This document shows, piece after piece, positions 54,558 to 63,985 of a stretch of 64,000 bases of DNA. The stretch covers positions 1,860,001 through 1,924,000 of the forward strand of contig NSGV01000001.1 of the NCBI GenBank assembly GCA_002300355.1, given 5' to 3'. Every line of letters starts with the position of its first letter. The first letter of the stretch is position 1. The notes under the pieces were generated by a model, which saw nothing but the letters and a program-made list of their open reading frames with translations, was not told the DNA's origin and did not search any database. The translations under genes were made by a program, and so were the position numbers. The stretch is from Streptomyces sp. TLI_235. Its GTDB lineage: Bacteria > Actinomycetota > Actinomycetes > Streptomycetales > Streptomycetaceae.

Positions 54558-55590
54558 TCATCAGTCTGGAGACACCGCCGTTCGCACCGGAGCACGCCTC
54601 GGCGGACGAGCTCCGCGCCTGGTACGAGCTCGCCGTCACGACAATCGCCGCGGACTACCCGAACTCCCCGGTGCCGCCGTACGACTCCTACCTACAGGCA
54701 ACTGTGCCAGCCCACCTCGTACCTCGGGCTGCAACGGCTGTGGGTCGCACGGGACGACGGGCGGCTGATCGGCACAGCGAGCGCGGCCGTCCCGACCGAC
54801 GAGAACAGCGAGCGGGCCGTCATCACCGTGCGTGTGTCTGCCGAGAACCGCAGGCACGGTGTCGGCACACGCCTGCTCCAGGCGATGCTGCCGGAGCTCC
54901 GCGAGCGCGGCTGCCGGATGATCGCCGGTCAGGCCAAGGCAGGCGCGGACGCCACGAGGTGGACGGACGCCCTCGGATTCCGCACGGTCGCGCAGCGCGC
55001 CTCACACCACCTGGACCTCAGGAACGTGGACCCGGCACGCTGGCAGGTTCCGCCGGCGCCCGGGTTCCGGATCCGGACGTGGGTGGACACGGCCCCGGAC
55101 GACGTCGTGCAGAGCTTCGCCCGAGCACGGAATGCCATCGCCGACTCGCCGACCGGTGAGGCCAGTTACCGGCACCCCGACTGGACCGTGGAACAGGTGC
55201 GGCGGTTACGAGGCCAGGATGCGCGGGATCGGCGAGTCACATCGGTACGTCGTGGCCGTGGACAACCGCAGCGGGGCGGTGGCGGGCTTCACCGAGATCG
55301 CCCTCGTCCCGCAGCAGTCGAGCTACTGCCACCAGGAGGACACCGCCGTGCTGCCCGAGTTCCGCGGGCTCGGACTCGGCCGGGCGATCAAGGCTTCGAT
55401 GCTGCAGTGGCTCACCGCCGACCTCCCCCGACTGGAACGGGTGCTCACGATGACGACAGCCGACAACCATCACATGATCCGCGTCAACGCCCGACTCGGC
55501 TACGTGACCGACCACGTCGTAGCAAGCGTCGAGTCCGACATCGATGCACTTGAAGCCCGACTCGCCGACTCGCGGCCACGCCCCTGTTGA
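54558..55590 (+). pseudogene. Double-GNAT acetyltransferase with two frameshifts
   Basis: ISLETPPFAPEHASADELRA begins the first GNAT in one frame. After about 54700 the sequence continues in a second frame (WVARDDGRLIG, VSAENRRHGVGTRLLQAML). After about 55203 it continues in a third (VVAVDNRSGAVAGFTEIALV, EFRGLGLGRAIKASMLQWL, VNARLGYV). The normal ATG is also lacking. It is a decayed two-domain acetyltransferase. Confidence 0.8.
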
Positions 55591-55597
55591 TCCGCCG

Positions 55598-56180
55598 TCA
55601 TGCCGTCGAGGCGGCCGATCGGACCACCGGCGGCCCCGCCTCGATGCGGCGCAGCACCGGAAGCAGGCGGTCCAGGTCGGGGCCGGTCCGGATCTGACTC
55701 TCGTCCCACCAGGTGGCGCCGGCGTCGCGCAGCGGAGCGATCACGTCCCGGGTCTTGGCCGCGTCCGCAGGCGTGGCACCGCTCAGCACGAAGGGGCGCT
55801 CGGTCCCGACCGTCCGGTGCTCGCGCACGGCGCCGACCGGTTCGCGTACCTCCGCCACGTCCGGCACATGACCGTGCCGAGCCGTCTCGACCAGCGGCAC
55901 CGCACCATCCCACCGCGCCGCCCGCCGCATGGGGCCACGACGCGGCCAGAATCCCCCGATCCACACCGGTGGACCAGGCCGCTGCACGGTGGCTGGCTCC
56001 AGCGTCACGTCCCGAACCTCGAAGTGCCGACGGTGATTCACCGGCTCGCCGGACCAGAAGCGACCCGGCGTTCGAGTCCCTCGTCCAGCCGCTCGGCGAT
56101 GAGGCGCGGCTCAGCGGCGTCCCCGAAGGTGCGTACTCGTCCTCGATCGGACCGCCCAGGCCGGCGGCGGAGATCACCCG
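55598..56180 (-). pseudogene. Remnant of an LLM-class flavin-dependent oxidoreductase
   Basis: HFEVRDVTLEPATVQRPGPP, VWIGGFWPRRGPMRRAARWD and the C-terminal segment are typical of luciferase-like monooxygenases. The preceding piece (FGDAAEPRLIAERLDEGLER) is in another frame, joined by a frameshift at about 56055. The first half of the gene is absent. Confidence 0.75.
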
Positions 56181-56593
56181 GCCGCCGTTGAGGTGGTCAG
56201 GGTGGCCGCCTGGCGGGCGAGTTACTGCGGTCGGTACCGAGCGACCGGCGTCAGCAGGTTCTACAGGACGGATGCGGAGACCCGCGCCGAGCTACACGAG
56301 CTGTCCGATCGAATGGAGGACGTCGCTGCGGCGTACGGTGCAGCCGCCTGAGCGCCGGTCAGCGCACCTCGAGGCGGCCGACCCGTGCTTCCGCCGGTAA
56401 GCACCCGGCCCCGTTGGCTGCGTGCGCCGACCCCATGCCCCAGTACGGCGCACCATCCGAGGCGTGTCCGCCGCCGTCCGGGTGTTCCTTGTCCGGGCCG
56501 GGCAACCCTCGGCGCCGTTGGGTGATCGGATAGTTACTCTGCGAGCACGGACCGCTCCCACGGCGCGGCCGGAGCGACGGAGAGGAAGCCCGA
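56181..56593. other. 413-base region before the partition genes
   Basis: A plus-strand stretch at 56190-56355 encodes VRVAAWRASYCGRYRATGVS and ELHELSDRMEDVAAAYGAA before a stop. This may be the tail of a lost gene, but the family cannot be named. The promoter for parA must lie in the right half. Confidence 0.3.
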
Positions 56594-57385
56594 ATGCGGA
56601 TTGCGGTGTGTCAGAACAAGGGCGGCTCGGGGAAGTCGGCGATGGTGGTGAACCTCGCCGCAGCCCTGGCCGAGGCCGGCGAGGAGGTCGACGTCGCCGA
56701 CGTCGACCCGCAGGGGAACGCGTCCCGCCGGCTGGGTGCCCGGCCGGAACCGGACCAGATGACGATCAGCGAGGCGATCAAGTGCGACGCGCTGGGCGCG
56801 GCCAGGGACGCGTACGTGCCGTGCGGGTGGGGCGGGATCTACGGTCGGCGGATCCGTGTCCTGCCGGCCAGGTTCGAGCTGGAGAACCGGATCTCCGAGG
56901 CCGGTACGGTCGGCGCCGTGAAACGGCTCAGACGGGCGCTGGCGGGGTGCGACGACCGGAGGATCACACTGCTCGACTGCCCGCCCTCCCTCGGGCACCT
57001 GACTCAGCTCGCGATGGTGGCCGCCGACGTGGTGCTCATCGTGGCCGAGCCGGAGTTCGACGGGATCGAGGGTGCCGTGCGGGTGCTGAACTTCGTCCGG
57101 GACCACGCCGACGACCTCAGCAACCCTCGGCTCCGCGTGGCCGGTGTCGTCCCGTCGCGGGTCCGCACGGGTCTCGGTGTCCACGACTTCCAGATCGAGG
57201 GCCTCGACACCTGCTTCCCCGGCCTGGTGTGGGCGCCGCACATCCGCGAGCGGGCCGTCGTCAAGGCCGCCGCCGACTCCGTGGCACCGCTCCGTTCGCT
57301 GCGGACCGTCCCCGCCCGCGAGGTCGCGGACGACTTCGCCAAGCTCGCCGAGAAGGTTCAGCACCTCCAGGAGGCCGCGGCATGA
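56594..57385 (+). CDS. ParA-family partition ATPase
   Basis: 263 residues from ATG 56594 (AGAGGAAG upstream). QNKGGSGKSAMVVNLAAALA is the deviant Walker A, VDVADVDPQGNASRRLG the A' motif, and ITLLDCPPSLG Walker B. It has no long N-terminal DNA-binding extension. It overlaps the next gene by four bases. This is the plasmid/integrative-element type of ParA rather than the chromosomal parA near oriC, as the neighbourhood is full of mobile-element debris. Confidence 0.9.
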   Translation: MRIAVCQNKGGSGKSAMVVNLAAALAEAGEEVDVADVDPQGNASRRLGARPEPDQMTISEAIKCDALGAARDAYVPCGWGGIYGRRIRVLPARFELENRISEAGTVGAVKRLRRALAGCDDRRITLLDCPPSLGHLTQLAMVAADVVLIVAEPEFDGIEGAVRVLNFVRDHADDLSNPRLRVAGVVPSRVRTGLGVHDFQIEGLDTCFPGLVWAPHIRERAVVKAAADSVAPLRSLRTVPAREVADDFAKLAEKVQHLQEAAA

Positions 57386-58287
57386 GCGAGCGCCCGCGCC
57401 TCCAGCGCCCAGACAGCACCGCGACCCTCGCCGGACCGGAGACCCTGCTCATCGGCAACCGCCCGGGAAGCCGCCGCGCCACCGCACCCTCCGACCTCCC
57501 GGACTCTCCGGACTCGCCCGCCATGTCGCTCCGGCTGCGCGAGTGCACCTTGGCCGAGCTCGAAGCCCGGGTCGCCGCTGCTCAGGCCGAAGGCGTGGAG
57601 GCCGTCCGGCAGGCCGAGGCGCAGTTCGAGGCGGACAAGCAGGCCGCGCACGTCCGGTTCGCCCAGCACGCCGGACCGGCACTGTGGGAGATCCACGACC
57701 GCAGGCTCTACAAGGCGAGCCACGCCACCTGGGACGAGTACCTGACCGAGCGCTGGAACCTGTCCCGGTCCTACGCGCACCGTCTGCTGGAGATGATCCC
57801 CGTCCAGGCCGCGCTGTTGCCAAATCCAGCTTTTGGCAACCTGGTCCTGCGCGAGTCCCAGGCCCGGGTGCTGGTGCCCGTCCTGCGCGAGTACGGCGCC
57901 GAGCAGGTCCGGGAGGTGGTGGAGAAGGTCCTCGCCCACGGCGTCCGGCCGACCGCCAAGGCCCTGACCGCGGCCCGCGCCGAGCTCGGCTACACCCCCG
58001 GCAACGTCGCCGAGTGGGAGCGCCGCGAGCCGGTCGACCGGCCGAGTCCCGCCCCGGACCTGGAGGAGAGCCGGCTGGCCCTCGGCGACCTCGAACGGCT
58101 CGCCGGCGTCCTCCGGGCCGCCCTCCGCGACCTTCCCACCACCCTTCCGGCCATAGCAGCGCGCTCCTTCCCCGAGGAAGCCGAGGCCGCCGTGGCCGAC
58201 CTCCGCAGGCAGCTGCGCCGGGCAGCCGGCCTGATCGGGGCGGACCTGGTGGAGCGCCAGCGCCGGTCGGCGAGCGCCGGAAGCTGA
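57382..58287 (+). CDS. Partition partner-like DNA-binding protein
   Basis: 301 residues from an ATG overlapping the ParA stop. LWEIHDRRLYKASHATWDEY, then LTERWNLSRSYAHRLLEMI, is a helix-turn-helix pattern found in proteins of streptomycete plasmids and integrative elements next to ParA. A helical linker rich in Ala and Glu precedes it. No ParB nuclease/CTPase domain (GERR motif) is present. It probably binds the element's centromere-like site. I saw no obvious repeated site in the flanks. Confidence 0.75.
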   Translation: MSERPRLQRPDSTATLAGPETLLIGNRPGSRRATAPSDLPDSPDSPAMSLRLRECTLAELEARVAAAQAEGVEAVRQAEAQFEADKQAAHVRFAQHAGPALWEIHDRRLYKASHATWDEYLTERWNLSRSYAHRLLEMIPVQAALLPNPAFGNLVLRESQARVLVPVLREYGAEQVREVVEKVLAHGVRPTAKALTAARAELGYTPGNVAEWERREPVDRPSPAPDLEESRLALGDLERLAGVLRAALRDLPTTLPAIAARSFPEEAEAAVADLRRQLRRAAGLIGADLVERQRRSASAGS

Positions 58288-58910
58288 CGACCGCCCGGGG
58301 GCGGGCGCCGGTGCGCGTGAAGCGGTGCGGCAGTGCCCAACGCAACAGACGGCCCGCGCCTGTGTGCTGAGCGCGTCCTCGGCCTCCGCGCGCTCTGCGG
58401 CACCACCGATCGTGCCGGCCACCCGGGCCGGCGCGACCGCCTCCAGGGTGCAGCACTCCCGGCCGGCGTAACTCCTGGTCGTATCCACCAGGATGGGGAT
58501 CAGGTCCTGCCGCCGCGTGAGCTGGACGTCGATCTGCGCCCAGGACGCCTGAACCTGATTGCACAGGCGGACCGGCCGGTTGGAGATCAGGCCTGGTGGC
58601 CCGACCGTCGCGATCCACGATCAGATGTCGGACATCCCCGCACTTTTCGATCCGCGGATCCCACTGGCTCACGCACGCCGACCTCACGTCTGGCGCGACC
58701 GCCGTCCCCTGTGGTGCTGTTCCATCGAGATGGCCGGCATGACGGCGAACCGGGCTCCGGCCAGGGCGCAGGCGCGGCCCTCGGCGGTTCCTGATTGATC
58801 CCCAGCAAGATCACTCGGCACGGATCCTGAAAATCCCCACCCTGGCAACCCATCAACGCAAAGGCCGCTGACCCGGATTCTCCCAGCCACCTGCCCTCCG
58901 ACATCACTGT
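58288..58910. other. 623-base region downstream of the partition genes
   Basis: No gene is supported in any frame. It leads into the tRNA-Pro fragment at 58911 and may be residual element DNA. Confidence 0.4.
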
Positions 58911-58957
58911 CGGGACGACAGGATTTGAACCTACAACCCCTTGACCCCCAGCGCTCG
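58911..58957 (-). repeat. 3' part of a tRNA-Pro(GGG) gene, candidate attachment site
   Basis: Read on the minus strand, CTGGGGGTCAAGGGG (anticodon loop GGG and the 3' side of its stem), then GTAGGTTCAAATCCTGT (T arm) and CGTCCCG (acceptor). The 5' side of the anticodon stem (expected CTTGA) and everything upstream are replaced by unrelated bases. A tRNA copy running from the anticodon loop to the 3' end is the usual crossover segment of tRNA-integrating elements; pSAM2 uses a tRNA-Pro gene. Confidence 0.7.
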
Positions 58958-59077
58958 AATGGGCGCCCGAACAATGTTTGCCAGTCCGATTCGCGCGGGT
59001 CAGGGTGTCGGCGGCGGCTGAACCGTGACCCAGTTTGGGCGGTTGAGTTCTGACCCTCGCGTCGTCGGTGCTCGTGC

Positions 59078-59911
59078 TCAGTCGTTGTCGGTGGTGGGGA
59101 CGCGACCGAGTTCGCGGCCCCGCATGCGGTAGGACTCGCCCTTGAGGGAGTGGACCTCGGCGTGGTGGACGAGCCGGTCGATCATGGCGGCGGCGACGGT
59201 CTCGTCGCCGAAGGTCTCTCCCCACCGTCCGAAGGGCTTGTTCGAGGTGACGATCACGCTGGCTCTCTCGTAGCGGTTCGAGACGAGCTGGAAGAACAGG
59301 TTCGCCGCCTCAGACTCGAACGGGATGTAGCCGACCTCGTCGATCACGATCAGCGGGTAGCGGCCGAGCTTGACCAGCTCCTCCTGGAGCCGGCCGGCCT
59401 GGTGGGCTGCGGCGAGGCGGTCGACCCACTGGGCGGCGGTGGCGAACGCGACCCGGTGGCCGGCCTGGCAGGCCCTCACCGCGAGGCCGGTGGCCAGGTG
59501 CGTCTTGCCGGTGCCTGGCGGCCCCAGAAAAACGGCGTTCTCCCTGGCCGCTATGAAGTCCAATGTTCCCAGGTGACCGAGCTGTTGGCGCGTCATGCCC
59601 CGCAGATGGGCGACATCGAGTTCCTCGATGGTCTTGATCGCGGGGAAGCGGGCGGCGCGGATGCGGCCCTCGCCGCCGTGGCTGTCACGGGCGGAGACCT
59701 CGCGCTGCAGGCAGGCGACCAGGTACTCGGTGTGGGTCCAGGACTCGGTGCGGGCGCGCTCCGCCAGGCGCTCGGCGGCGTCCAGCAGCGCGGGAGCCTT
59801 CATCGCGCGGGCGAGGAACGCCAGGTCGGCGGCGGTCTGCCGGCCGGTGTGGGACGTCTGTCCGTCCGGCTTCGTCGTGCCGGCCGTAGTGTTCGAAGCA
59901 GTGCGGGCCAT
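59078..59911 (-). CDS. istB: IS21-type IstB helper ATPase
   Basis: 277 residues. NAVFLGPPGTGKTHLATGLA is Walker A and YPLIVIDEVGYIPFESEAAN Walker B. ERASVIVTSNKPFGRWGETF and the arginine finger region follow. It is the AAA+ helper that loads the IS21 transposase on target DNA. The gene is intact, though its transposase partner is not. Its first base coincides with the final base of the transposase frame. Confidence 0.93.
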   Translation of the reverse strand: MARTASNTTAGTTKPDGQTSHTGRQTAADLAFLARAMKAPALLDAAERLAERARTESWTHTEYLVACLQREVSARDSHGGEGRIRAARFPAIKTIEELDVAHLRGMTRQQLGHLGTLDFIAARENAVFLGPPGTGKTHLATGLAVRACQAGHRVAFATAAQWVDRLAAAHQAGRLQEELVKLGRYPLIVIDEVGYIPFESEAANLFFQLVSNRYERASVIVTSNKPFGRWGETFGDETVAAAMIDRLVHHAEVHSLKGESYRMRGRELGRVPTTDND

Positions 59912-60617
59912 CAGGTGTCCTCCTTGCCGGCGCCGCCTTCGATGAGGGTGAACATGCGGTCATAGGAGCCCAGTTCGCGCTGTTCGACCTCGATGCCGAG
60001 ACTGTCCGGGGCCAGGAGCGCGGCGCGGGCGGCATGCGCGCGGGCGGCCTGCTGGTGGATGACCTCGCCGCGCATGACGTTGGCCGCGGCGGCGTGCTCG
60101 GGATCGGTCAGGGTCTGGTGTCTGGCCCAGCAACGGCTGTGGCGGGCCACGATGTCGTTGCCGGCGGTGACGGTGATCTCCTCGGTGTCGGCACGGACCA
60201 TGACGCGGTGGCCGATGGCACGGGGATGGACGGAGTAGTCGTTGGTGTCGACGCGGATGTAGTGGTCGCGGCCGATGCGGGTGTGGAAACGCCACCAGTG
60301 CGGCGGTGAGACGGGCGGGACCTGCAGCATCGCGGCGCGGTCGGCCTCCCAGCGGTCCACCGGGCGGGCGCCGATCGAGCGGTGCTGCCGGCGGTTGGCG
60401 ATCTGAGCCAGGCCGTCAGCTGGGTGTTGAAGTCGTCGGGGCCCGTGAAGACACGGCCGGGCAGGAAACTCGTCTCCAGGTAGCCGTTGGCCCGCTCGAC
60501 CAGGCCCTTCGCCTCCGGATCTCGGGGCCGACAGAGGTGGACCTTGACCGCGAGCAGGCCGGCGAACGCGGCGACGGCTGCGACTGTCGACTCCCGGGCC
60601 AAACGATCCTGCATCAC
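59911..60617 (-). pseudogene. istA: IS21-type IstA transposase, 5' truncated and frameshifted
   Basis: The first part (VHLCRPRDPEAKGLVERANG, YLETSFLPGRVF) is the end of the integrase core with its catalytic Glu (KGLVERANGY). After a frameshift at about 60405-60415 it continues QIANRRQHRSIGARPVDRWE, HYIRVDTNDYSVHPRAIGHR to the end. The N-terminal DNA-binding region and the two core Asp residues are missing, so transposition is not possible from this copy. Confidence 0.85.
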
Positions 60618-60689
60618 TCACCGACAGACAGCAGCGATGGAAGGCTGCGGGCATCCTTCGCGAACCGTGACGCTCAGCGCACCCCACAA

Positions 60690-60723
60690 AAGGCCGTCCC
60701 CGCATCGCTGCGGGGACGGCCTT
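60690..60723. terminator. Hairpin terminator beside the IS21 remnant
   Basis: AAGGCCGTCCCCGCA and its exact complement around a TCGC loop: a 15-base perfect stem. Confidence 0.75.
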
Positions 60724-60749
60724 CCGGCCTGCGTTAACGCAACACCGAC

Positions 60750-60790
60750 CGGGACAACAGGATCTGAATCCGCGGGCCCCAGGGCCCCCG
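60750..60790 (-). repeat. Degenerate second tRNA-like 3' fragment
   Basis: On the minus strand, GGATTCAGATCCTGTTGTCCCG resembles the tRNA-Pro end GGTTCAAATCCTGTCGTCCCG at 58911. It has the same orientation, so the two would be direct repeats about 1.8 kb apart with the IS21 remnant between them. Confidence 0.4.
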
Positions 60791-61200
60791 TCCTCCCCCT
60801 ATGATCTTCCCGCCGAAAGGGCGGACATTTCTGCGATCACGAGTTGCAGAGTCAGGCATCCTGCCTCACTGATCCGCATATTCGCCTCCTCGCGATCGTC
60901 CTACCGGTAACTTCTCCCGGCACTTTCCAGAATACTCCGCACCGCCGGAATTCGAGCCCCCATGCACATAAATCTTTTTAAAAAATTACCGCGCCCTCAT
61001 GTTTGACCGGAAAAGTCATCCGAGAGATACCTTGGGTCGCGCCCCGCAGCGGCGAGATCCATCCTGGCCGAGGTGTAGCGGGCGAGGGCCAGTGCCATGC
61101 CGGGACAGGGGAAATGCCGGTGAGGCGTGCGCCGATCCTTGTGGAGGCAGGGCAGGGAGCCAGCGGAGGAAGAGGTCTGGTGCAGGGGACAGAGGTGCTC
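60791..61200. other. Region with an unusually A/T-rich patch
   Basis: 60800-61010 is far less GC-rich than the rest of the window, with a run of A and T around 60966-60988. No gene is supported. It may derive from foreign DNA. Confidence 0.45.
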
Positions 61201-61520
61201 ATGGCGGATTTCGCGCGGGAGAACCTCGGAGCGGCGGCGGACCGGTCGGAGGGATTCGGTGAACGGCTGCTGGGGTGGCTCCTGGACCGGACTCACGAGA
61301 TGCCGCCGCAGCCCATCGCTCCGCTGGTGGCGGCAGAGGTCCGTGCGATCGGTGGCCGGGACGTCTCGATCCTCCTGCAGGACTACGGCCAGCTCATGCT
61401 GGTACCGCTCCCGGGCCAGGGACTCGCAGTCGAAGATCCGGTGCCCATCAACGGTTCCCGGGCCGGCGAGGTCTTCCTTCGTGCCGTCCCCGCCGAGCAT
61501 CCGCAGGAGCCACCTGGCCC
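61201..61520 (+). pseudogene. N-terminal fragment of a PP2C-type phosphatase/regulator
   Basis: MADFARENLGAAADRSEGFG, LLDRTHEMPPQPIAPLVAAE and DYGQLMLVPLPGQGLAVEDP resemble the N-terminal sensor region of streptomycete SpoIIE/PP2C-like phosphatases. After about 107 residues the frame turns into Arg/Pro-rich sequence, and the catalytic domain is absent. Confidence 0.55.
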
Positions 61521-61808
61521 GAGGCGCCGTCCGAGCCACCGTCCGAGGCCCAGGCAGCGGCAGAAGCGCAGAGCAAGGAGACCCCGGAGGAGCCTCCCGG
61601 AGATCGTCGTACGACACTGGTGCCACCGTCTCCTGCACAACCGACTCGCGGCTCGGCCTCGGAGGGCGCTGTGTCCCCTGCCGAAGGTCGTCGTCACGAC
61701 CGTCCCCTTCCACGTGTGGCACAGCGGCGGTACCGGGCAACCCGATGTGTCCGACCGCGCACAGCGGCACATCCGATTCGTCGGGCCACCGGGACGGTTC
61801 CTCGTCCG

Positions 61809-61896
61809 CCCTGGGAAGGTCAACCCTCGGGAAGGCCGACCCTCGGGAAGGCCGACCCTCGGGAAGGCCGACCCTCGGGAAGGCCGACCCTCGGGA
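61809..61896 (+). repeat. 16-bp tandem repeat, about 4.5 copies
   Basis: CCCTCGGGAAGGCCGA repeats exactly at 61824-61887 (four copies), with a partial fifth to 61896 and a degenerate copy before it (61809-61823). Confidence 0.9.
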
Positions 61897-62004
61897 CACG
61901 GAGGTGGACATCGGGCCCCTTGGGCGGGCCCTGGAGGCCGGACGGGTGGGCGGCATGGCAGGGCTCCGGTGGTGGACCCGGGATCAAATCCGGACAATTT
62001 GGTC

Positions 62005-62214
62005 ATGGCAGGCCTTGAGGCGAACCCCGGAACGGTGCATCTGGCCCACGGGGCGGGATACGTCAGCCCCGGCGTCGCGCTCGGCGAGTCGGTCAAGGGC
62101 ATTGTTCGCATCGACGAGCGCGGATGGGTGCACGTCACTCAGGAGGACGGATCTCGGGTGTCGTTCCCGCCTCATGCCGTAGAACGCATCAACTGGGGCG
62201 AGCCCGCTTCCTAG
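62005..62214 (+). CDS. Small hypothetical protein
   Basis: 69 residues from ATG 62005: MAGLEANPGTVHLAHGAGYV, then GVALGESVKGIVRIDERGWV and FPPHAVERINWG. Codon use is normal and the sequence looks like a small beta-rich domain, but no ribosome site is clear. I do not recognise the family. Confidence 0.5.
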   Translation: MAGLEANPGTVHLAHGAGYVSPGVALGESVKGIVRIDERGWVHVTQEDGSRVSFPPHAVERINWGEPAS

Positions 62215-62329
62215 AACCGCCGCTCCGAGCCTCACCGTGGGCATGGGATCACGCGTCTCCGGGGCCGCTCATCGAGCAGCGAACGAACGTCAGCCGTACG
62301 GTCGGGAGGGCAGCCAATCGGAGGACGAG

Positions 62330-62578
62330 ATGGCGAAATACCGGTCGCGTGTGCGTGTGCTCTCTGACGAAGACGTGGAAGTCACCACGCGGCATGGAGA
62401 GCACGCCGAGGGCGACTTCGATGGAACTGCGCAGGAGTACGCCGAGTTCCTGGTCGACACGGCTGTGAGGCAGGGCGGGGACGACCCGGGTCCGATGCGA
62501 CCTGCACGCGTTGTCGCCGATGTCTGGGAAGCGGGCGGATCGGAGAGCACCGCCGCCGGGCACGCAGAGTGGCCATAG
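62330..62578 (+). CDS. Small acidic hypothetical protein
   Basis: 82 residues from ATG 62330, with GGAGG five bases upstream. MAKYRSRVRVLSDEDVEVTT is followed by an acidic helical stretch (GDFDGTAQEYAEFLVDTAVR). No domain is recognised. It follows the 62005 gene in the same direction. Confidence 0.55.
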   Translation: MAKYRSRVRVLSDEDVEVTTRHGEHAEGDFDGTAQEYAEFLVDTAVRQGGDDPGPMRPARVVADVWEAGGSESTAAGHAEWP

Positions 62579-62739
62579 CTCGCACGTGCAGGGTCGTGCA
62601 CGGTTCCCTCGGCTCCGCACGATCTCGATGCCCGAGGCCACGGTCGCATGGGGGTACGAAGGAGGCTCCCTCCCGACATTCCGGAGCTCCTCCACGTACG
62701 CGTCCCGATGGTCTCCTCGCCATCAGGCCAAGACCTCCT

Positions 62740-62880
62740 CTCTCAAGTGGCCCGGCCGACCGCGCACCGTTGCGCTCCGTCCCCGCTGTTGTACTCCGAC
62801 TCGCGGGCGAGAACCCCAACCGGGGCTACCAGCGGATCCACCGCGAGCTCGCCGCCCTGGCTCTTCGACCGCTTCCACCT
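62740..62880 (+). pseudogene. Transposase/integrase fragment
   Basis: VVLRLAGENPNRGYQRIHRE and LAALAL match the region RLARENPxWGYxRIxGEL, which precedes the catalytic core of many actinobacterial IS integrases. Neither end of the gene is present. The remainder of 62579-63175 has no supported gene. Confidence 0.65.
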
Positions 62881-63175
62881 GCCAAGGTTCTGACTTCGAA
62901 CACCTGCAGGTCCTTCGATGTGATCAGGATCCGGCAGATTGGTCCGCCCACAGCGCCGTCCTCACAAGGCACCGGTGGGCTGATGCGCACGGACGTTCCG
63001 GCTGACAGCCGGGCCCCGCTGCAGCCTTTGGTCACCCGCACGAGTGAAGGTCGGCGTTGGGCCGGATCGCCCGCGGAAGCAGGTCGGGCGTCCGCGCCTA
63101 ACGTGGTTTCGGAAAGTCACCGCCGGTCGGCCGGTCGACCGGCGTCGCCGCATCCCCAGGGTCAAGAGGTGCGTA

Positions 63176-63742
63176 ATGAATCGTTTCATCACCCTTTCCG
63201 TCGGTGTGGCCGCCATGGCAGCCACTGCCTCCGGATGCAGCAGTACCGGGACCACGACTTCCTCGACCCCGACCGCGAGCACCAGCGCCCCCACGACCGC
63301 CACCGGCTCTGCGGCTCCCAGCCGGAGCGTCGCCACGGTGAAGACGGCGAGCTCGCCGTTCGGTCAGATCCTGGTCGACGGTTCCGGCAGGACGTTGTAT
63401 CTGTTCAAGGCCGATACCGGGACGACCTCGACCTGTAACGGCTCCTGTACGCAGAATTGGCCGCCGCAGACCACGACCGGGACACCCAACAGCAGCGGAG
63501 TGACCGCGTCCCTGGTCGGAACGACCACCCGTTCGGACAGCTCGACCCAGGTGACCTACAACGGCCACCCGTTGTACTACTTCTTCAAGGACACAAAGCC
63601 CGGAGAAACCAACGGTCAGGGCGTCAACGCCTTCGGCGCTTCGTGGTACGTGGTCAGTCCCAGCGGTGACGCGATCACCAGCGCACCCTCCGCGTCGGCT
63701 TCACCGTCTGCCAGTTCCACGGGCGGCGGTGGCGGCTACTGA
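63176..63742 (+). CDS. Secreted-repeat lipoprotein (PF03640/COG4315-like)
   Basis: 188 residues from ATG 63176 (AGAGG upstream). The N-terminus is a signal peptide with a lipobox (ATASGCSS), then a Thr/Ser/Ala linker. GQILVDGSGRTLYLFKADTG, CNGSCTQNWPP and YNGHPLYYFFKDTKPGETNG, with NAFGASWYVVSPSG, are two copies of the short repeat of this family of unknown function. A Gly/Ser tail ends it. Confidence 0.88.
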   Translation: MNRFITLSVGVAAMAATASGCSSTGTTTSSTPTASTSAPTTATGSAAPSRSVATVKTASSPFGQILVDGSGRTLYLFKADTGTTSTCNGSCTQNWPPQTTTGTPNSSGVTASLVGTTTRSDSSTQVTYNGHPLYYFFKDTKPGETNGQGVNAFGASWYVVSPSGDAITSAPSASASPSASSTGGGGGY

Positions 63743-63844
63743 GGCCCGCTCCTGAACCTGTGGGACTCGAGAACTCTGCTCACGCCGCTGACCTGCGCGA
63801 GCCCCGCATGAGCATCCCTGCGCTTGCATGATCACCGGACGCTC

Positions 63845-63985
63845 GTTCGTGTGGCCCATCCACTCGTGCGGCGTGCGCTCGGGTTCCTGGTGCTCATCGT
63901 GCCCCGGGATCTCAACGTCGAAGCGGAGGTCCTGGTGTTGAGGCGCGAGAGCGAGATGCGCCATCAACTGGCCCGGCCGCGATAG
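63845..63985 (+). pseudogene. Start region of another transposase remnant
   Basis: LVRRALGFLVLIVPRDLNVE, then AEVLVLRRESEMRHQLARPR and a stop, resembles the N-terminal stretch (GWL...D...AEILVLRHEVAVLRRQVARPR) that precedes the integrase core in a common actinobacterial IS type. The in-frame stop shows it is dead or shifted. Confidence 0.6.

Larger units (their letters stand above)
59026..60620 (-). mobile_element. Degraded IS21-family insertion sequence
   Basis: Contains an intact istB-type ATPase gene and a broken istA-type transposase gene in the usual istA-istB order. The end after istB (59026-59057) shows GTGACCCAGTTTGGGCGGTT, which may be the terminal repeat. The other end is lost with the 5' half of istA, and no target duplication was found. 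Confidence 0.75.

Noticed and set aside
58911..58957. A functional tRNA-Pro gene
   Set aside because: Only the part from the anticodon loop to the 3' end is present; the D arm, the 5' acceptor strand and the 5' anticodon stem are absent.
61809..61896. A CRISPR array
   Set aside because: The 16-bp units are directly adjacent without spacers, and no cas genes are in the window.
61003..62214. A single 403-residue protein across the PP2C fragment, tandem repeat and small gene
   Set aside because: The middle third is low-complexity and spans a 16-bp repeat that shifts frame. Only the first and last parts look coding, and they are unrelated.
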